Positions 59,765 to 64,000 of a stretch of 64,000 bases of DNA are shown in pieces; the first letter of the stretch is position 1, and each line of letters begins with the position of its first letter. Source of the stretch: Streptomyces sp. LBL. Its GTDB lineage: Bacteria; Actinomycetota; Actinomycetes; Streptomycetales; Streptomycetaceae. The notes below the pieces were generated by a model, which ran no database searches, had not been told where the DNA came from, and worked only from the letters and a program-made list of their open reading frames with translations. The stretch covers positions 358,295 to 422,294 of the forward strand of contig NZ_JARXYX010000002.1 of NCBI RefSeq assembly GCF_029893585.1, given 5' to 3'. The position numbers were made by a program, and so were the translations under genes.

Positions 59765-62409
59765 GCGGGATCTCCTTCGCTGCTGTCACTGCCCACTGGC
59801 ACATCCGGGATGGCGCCGTGGCCGGGCTGCCTGCCGCCGCCTCGGTTCCAGCCCTCGCGGTACGCCGCCATGCGGTCCCGTACGAGTTCGGGGGTGCGCC
59901 GGTCGTCGTTCCGTGGCGCGGATGTCGATGCCGGTTCCTCGGCGGGCCGCTCACGCAGTTGGGGCGCGAGATGTGCCTGCCGTACCCGGCGGGGCAGGTC
60001 GTCGGAATCCTCCGGAGAGTCGTCGCAGAAGTCGTCCGGGGGACGGTGCAGAGGCAAGGTGGTGACTCCGGGCCGCATGTTGACAGCCGCCGTCCGGGCA
60101 GTTGGGGCTTCAGCCGTGGTCCGGGTCTCTTCCGTGATCCGGGGCTCTTCCCGGACGCGGGTCTCTTCCGCGACCCAGGGCTCTTCCCGGACGCGGGCGA
60201 CGGTCGGTGCGGGAGCCAGCAGTGCGGGCCGGTCGGACACTGCCGGGACGGTCTCCTGGTACTGCGTGGCGGCGGGCACGCGTACGTACTCGTGTTCCGT
60301 GTGCCGTTCCGCGTTCGCCACCTTGCGGGGGGAACCTTCCGTCGCTCCGGCGTGCAGGAGAGCGGTAGGCAGCAGGACTACGGCTGTGGTGCCGCCGTAG
60401 GGCGAGGGTCGCAGGTGCACCTTGATGCCGTGCCGGGCGGCGAGCCGGCTGACCACGAAGAGGCCGAGCCGGTCGCTGTCGAACAGGTCGAGAGTCTCGG
60501 ACTGCTCGATGCGCCGGTTGGCCTTCGAAAGCGTCTCCTTGCCCATGCCCAGGCCTCGGTCCTCGACCTCGACGGCGTAGCCGTTGCCGACGGGTTCGCC
60601 GGTGACCTGCACGCGTGTGTGGGGCGGCGAGAACTGGGCGGCGTTCTCGATGATCTCCGCAAGGAGGTGGGTGAGGTCGGCGACGGCCGTGCCGGAGATC
60701 GACGCGTCGGGCAGTCGGCGCACCTCCACGCGCGCGTAATCCTCGACTTCGGAGAGGGCCGCGCGGACCACGTCGGTCAGGGAGACCGGCATGCGCCAGG
60801 CACGGCCGGGTGCTGCCCCGGAGAGGATGATCAGGCTCTCGGCGTGGCGCCGCATCCGGGTGGTGAGGTGGTCGAGCCGGAAGAGGTCGCTCAGTTCGTT
60901 CGGGTCGTCGGAGCGGCGCTCCATGCTGTCGAGGAGGCTGAGCTGGCGATGGACGAGGACCTGGCTGCGGCGGGCGAGGTTGACGAAGACACCGGAGATG
61001 CCGCCGGCGAGTTCGGCGCGCTCGGCAGCAGCCCTCAGGGCAGCACGGTGCACGGTGCTGAGGGCTTCGGCGACCTGTCCGGTCTCGTCCTCCGCGGGCG
61101 GTCCGGACGGGGCCTCGGCCCGGACGTCGATCTCCTCACCCGCGCGCAGTTTCCGCATGGCCTCGGGGAGTTTGCGGCGGGCGATCTCCAGGGCCCCGTT
61201 GCGCAGGCTCACCAGCTCGACGACCAGGCCGCGGCCGATGCGTACGGAGATCACGAGGGAGGCGGCGACAGCGACGAGGCCGAGGAGGACGGCGGCACCG
61301 GCCGGGGTGAGCAGACCGCGGGTGAACGGGTCGGCGCGGTCGGTGACCGCACGTCCCGCGTTCTGCTCGATCGTCCGCATGCCCTCCTGCACGCGCGCGT
61401 GCGCCGCTTCCCAGGTCGCCTGCGGCACCACTGCGACGGCGTGGGTGCCCGCACCTGCGACGAGAACCTTGTCCTCGGTGGTGCCCACGGTGGCGTACGC
61501 GCTGCCGTCCGCGAGGTCGCGCCAGTCAGCTCGTCCGGAGCCGCGCAGGTCGGCCACGGCGGCGGCGGTGAGGGCACGGCGGGTGTCGACGGCACCGGTG
61601 AACAGCCGCAGGCGCTCGCCCGACAGCCCGCCGGCCAGACGCGCGCTGCCCAGGACGACGTCCTCCTGTGCCAGGGCCTCTCCCGCGCGGGAGAATTCGA
61701 GCAGCACACGCGTGTCGGAGCCGAGTTCGGCGTCCTGGATGCCGGTGAGGGCTCCCCCGACGCCGAAGGCACTGGCGATGATCGTCGTGTACCGCCCGTA
61801 CGTCTCGTTCCAGTTCACCCGGTGGGCCAGTACGGCGCCGCGCAGTGAGTGCAGTCGCTCAACGCCGGTGACGAAGGTCTCGAGCCGCTGGGCCACTCCG
61901 GTGGGCAGTTCCTCGCTGTCGGCGACGGTGTTGTCATCGCCGAGGCGCAGTTTCGCCACTGCGCCGTCCGTGCGCCGGGCGAGCTTCTCGAGGTCGGCAC
62001 TCTGCCCTGCCGACGGGTCGGTCGCGTAGCGGACGGCCGCCGCACGCTCGGTCTGGAGGGCGGTTACGGCATCCGCGACGGGGGCCCGGATCGCGGAGTC
62101 CACGCGCTGGAGCTGCCGGAGCCGGGAGACGTCCTGGGCGGTGGTGACCGTCGCGTACGCCCACAGGGCGAGCAGAGAGACGACCGGCACCATCAGCAGG
62201 CAGACGATCTTGGCTCGCACCGTCCGTGGTCGAATACGCCGGCTACCCGCGCGCGCGGGTACGTCGTCCGGTATCGCACCCGCGGGTTCGCCCGGGAGTC
62301 CGCCCGGGAGTTCGTCGGCGGGCGGTCCGGCGTGCGCGCGGCGGCCTCGCACGGGGGGCGGGGGCGGCGTCTCGACGCCGGCTGGGTGGGTCCTACGCGG
62401 TGTACGCAT
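59761..62409 (-). CDS. cvnA: Conservon sensor kinase-like protein CvnA
   Basis: An 882-residue membrane sensor. A Pro-rich N terminus precedes membrane segment 1 (about residues 68-88). An extracellular nitrate/nitrite-sensing (NIT-like) domain spans ~100-360 (VADAVTALQTERAAAVRYAT). Segment 2 (about 370-390) is followed by a HAMP-like region, and a HATPase has N-box HLLAEIIENAAQFSPP and G-box VEDRGLGMG. A His before it (TRMRRHAESLIILSG) is the usual position. The long C-terminal tail has repeats of REEP/AEET (for example VREEPWVAEETRVREEP). GAGGAGG is only 2 bases before the ATG, so the exact start is uncertain. Confidence 0.9.
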   Translation of the reverse strand: MRTPRRTHPAGVETPPPPPVRGRRAHAGPPADELPGGLPGEPAGAIPDDVPARAGSRRIRPRTVRAKIVCLLMVPVVSLLALWAYATVTTAQDVSRLRQLQRVDSAIRAPVADAVTALQTERAAAVRYATDPSAGQSADLEKLARRTDGAVAKLRLGDDNTVADSEELPTGVAQRLETFVTGVERLHSLRGAVLAHRVNWNETYGRYTTIIASAFGVGGALTGIQDAELGSDTRVLLEFSRAGEALAQEDVVLGSARLAGGLSGERLRLFTGAVDTRRALTAAAVADLRGSGRADWRDLADGSAYATVGTTEDKVLVAGAGTHAVAVVPQATWEAAHARVQEGMRTIEQNAGRAVTDRADPFTRGLLTPAGAAVLLGLVAVAASLVISVRIGRGLVVELVSLRNGALEIARRKLPEAMRKLRAGEEIDVRAEAPSGPPAEDETGQVAEALSTVHRAALRAAAERAELAGGISGVFVNLARRSQVLVHRQLSLLDSMERRSDDPNELSDLFRLDHLTTRMRRHAESLIILSGAAPGRAWRMPVSLTDVVRAALSEVEDYARVEVRRLPDASISGTAVADLTHLLAEIIENAAQFSPPHTRVQVTGEPVGNGYAVEVEDRGLGMGKETLSKANRRIEQSETLDLFDSDRLGLFVVSRLAARHGIKVHLRPSPYGGTTAVVLLPTALLHAGATEGSPRKVANAERHTEHEYVRVPAATQYQETVPAVSDRPALLAPAPTVARVREEPWVAEETRVREEPRITEETRTTAEAPTARTAAVNMRPGVTTLPLHRPPDDFCDDSPEDSDDLPRRVRQAHLAPQLRERPAEEPASTSAPRNDDRRTPELVRDRMAAYREGWNRGGGRQPGHGAIPDVPVGSDSSEGDPA

Positions 62410-62485
62410 GGCCTCCTCGCTCGGAAGTGGGTCGGGGGCAGGCGGTCCGCGCGGTGGCGGGTCCGGGATGCCGCCGGGTGGGTCG

Positions 62486-63259
62486 CTAGGGGGCCGTGCT
62501 CTCGACCTGCCGCTGGGCCGAGTCGGATGCCTGGCGCTCCCCCGTGGTCGGCGACAGCGCGACGAAGGCCGAGGTCAGGAAGAGGTAGGACCCGAGGCCG
62601 ACGGCGAGGGGGAAGATGAACTGCATCGCCGTGGCCCCGGGCAGAGCGGCCCCCGAGGGCTTGACACGCGCGCTCACCGCGAACATTCCGGTGTAGTGCA
62701 TGCTGCTCACCGCTGCCCCCATGATCAGTGAGGCGAGGGTGACGGCGACGGGTGACTTGATGTTGAGTGCGGCCCACAGAGCCGCCGTCGCCGCGACGAC
62801 CGCGATCAGGACGGAGAGGCCGACGAGTACCGGGTCGTAGTCGACGTCACCGTGCAGGCGCACCGCCGCCATGCCCAGGTAGTGCATGCTCGCCACGCCG
62901 CCCCCGGTGGTGAGGCCGCCGAGGAAGAGGGCGCGGGTGCGGTCGTGGCTGTAGCCGACGGCGAAGACGCCGGCGCAGACGACCACCATGGCGACCAGCA
63001 GGCTCACGATCGTGAGCGGCACGTCGTAGCGGATCTCGGTGCCGCTGACGCTGAAGCCGAGCATGGCGACGAAGTGCATGGTCCAGATGCCGGTGCCGAG
63101 CGCTGAGGCCGCGGTGATGAGCCAGTTCCGTCGCGACCGGCCGGTGGCGCCGAGCGCGCGGACGGTGCAGCGCAGCCCGAGCGCGGCGCCTGTGCAGGCC
63201 ATCACGTATGACAGCGCGGGGGTCAGCCACCCCAGGGCTGCGTGGTCCAGGTGTCCCAT
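62486..63259 (-). CDS. MHYT-domain integral membrane protein
   Basis: A 257-residue protein with seven predicted membrane segments. Three MHYT-type motifs lie near segment ends: IWTMHFVAML, ASMHYLGMAA and SSMHYTGMFA, where Met/His residues are proposed to bind copper or sense a gas or metal. No GGDEF, EAL or kinase domain is attached, so it must signal through a partner or act as a stand-alone membrane protein. CGGAGCC precedes the ATG. The conservon lies 76 bp downstream on the same strand, so co-transcription is possible. Confidence 0.88.
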   Translation of the reverse strand: MGHLDHAALGWLTPALSYVMACTGAALGLRCTVRALGATGRSRRNWLITAASALGTGIWTMHFVAMLGFSVSGTEIRYDVPLTIVSLLVAMVVVCAGVFAVGYSHDRTRALFLGGLTTGGGVASMHYLGMAAVRLHGDVDYDPVLVGLSVLIAVVAATAALWAALNIKSPVAVTLASLIMGAAVSSMHYTGMFAVSARVKPSGAALPGATAMQFIFPLAVGLGSYLFLTSAFVALSPTTGERQASDSAQRQVESTAP

Positions 63260-63646
63260 GGCTCCGGGACGCTAGTCCGGGCAGGGGGATACAAAGGGGG
63301 CACATTTCGAAAGGTGTTGGAAGATGACGCAGAGATGCACCTGAACGATCGCATCACGCTGGAACGTGCGCGCGTGGGCGGTGTCCCTGAAGCAGTCGTT
63401 TTGCCCTGGCCTCACGTAGCGGGGAGCTTGTGGGCGGGGAGGGTTGGTCATGACTCGGCTCGGAGGGGAGAGACGGCTCCGTCGCGCGCTCGCGCCACGA
63501 CGGCCATGGCCAAACGAACTGCCGCCACATTGGCTCGGCAATGCCGGTAAGGGGCACCTTGAGGGAAGGCGCCCCTTACATCTTGGTTTTCTCCTCAAGG
63601 AGATGCAGGCGAGGTTTCGCTTAGCCCCCGCATACCGCCCAAGCCT
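63260..63646. other. 387-bp intergenic region with a hairpin
   Basis: It separates the MHYT gene from the collagen-like gene. No frame here has a family match. The only clear structure is a hairpin at 63547-63579. The promoter of the MHYT gene should lie in the part nearest 63260. Confidence 0.45.
63547..63579 (-). terminator. Hairpin after the collagen-like gene
   Basis: GTAAGGGGC / GCCCCTTAC perfect 9-bp stem, with an inner CCTT/AAGG pairing and a 5-base loop. It lies about 70 bases after the stop of the collagen-like gene. A T-rich stretch follows on the plus strand, so it may work in both directions. Confidence 0.55.

Positions 63647-64000
<354 letters not shown>

Overview
The window is high-GC actinobacterial DNA, almost certainly a Streptomyces chromosome. 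The evidence is strong third-position GC, GGAGG-type ribosome sites, many GTG starts, a conservon (cvnABCD), and Streptomyces-type families such as DUF6397, DUF5709 and type B ribosomal protein L31. No rRNA, tRNA or CRISPR array was seen. Much of the first two thirds reads as accessory or arm-like DNA, with several decayed genes; from about 50 kb onward the genes look like ordinary core chromosome.

Bases 1-19.5 kb are one carbohydrate-utilisation locus. Secreted enzymes lie on the minus strand: a GH31, then after a hairpin a tightly overlapping run of a GH123-like (DUF4091) protein, two GH35 beta-galactosidases with NPCBM domains, a second GH31 and an SGNH hydrolase that runs off the edge. 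Diverging from them are a lipoprotein and two permeases of a sugar ABC importer without its own ATPase, then a convergent DeoR-family regulator. The enzyme set suggests a galactose/N-acetylgalactosamine-containing glycan; this is inference.

Bases 19.7-38 kb are a patchwork. It holds a DUF1345-like membrane protein, remnants of an HTH/TPR regulator and of a TIR-domain gene, and a five-gene oxidoreductase/hydrolase operon. That operon is divergent from a TetR gene, with two TGACA-N8-TGTCA palindromes between them. Next comes an SDR/SnoaL/MRJP group and a YhgE-like membrane protein, tied to a second TetR gene by four copies of an AAACCG-NN-CGGTTT palindrome. Remnants of another TetR gene, of dnaE-type polymerase and of a flavin amine oxidase, an AA10-like LPMO protein with its brace histidine buried inside the chain, and an isolated TnpB nuclease gene complete the stretch.

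Bases 37.8-43.8 kb carry a YjbQ protein and a sulfonate ABC importer (ssuC-ssuB-ssuA). The importer is preceded by a 27-residue Cys-containing leader peptide and followed by a collapsed ssuD and an FAD monooxygenase; a short MltG-like protein lies beyond on the other strand.

Bases 43.8-50.5 kb hold a multidrug-type ABC half-transporter divergent from a MarR regulator, then a heterodimeric ABC exporter. Its two halves have lost complementary ATP-site motifs, so one composite site is intact and the other is dead.

Bases 50.5-64 kb hold DUF5709, rpmE2, a membrane metal-dependent hydrolase, a Ski2-like helicase, acyl-CoA thioesterase II, DUF6397, the conservon cvnA-cvnB-cvnC-cvnD with an extra roadblock paralogue and a PPOX-class flavoprotein nearby, an MHYT membrane protein, and the C-terminal end of a collagen-like protein with a His/Asp-rich tail. 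At least four gene ends in the window carry short tandem duplications that span the stop codon.
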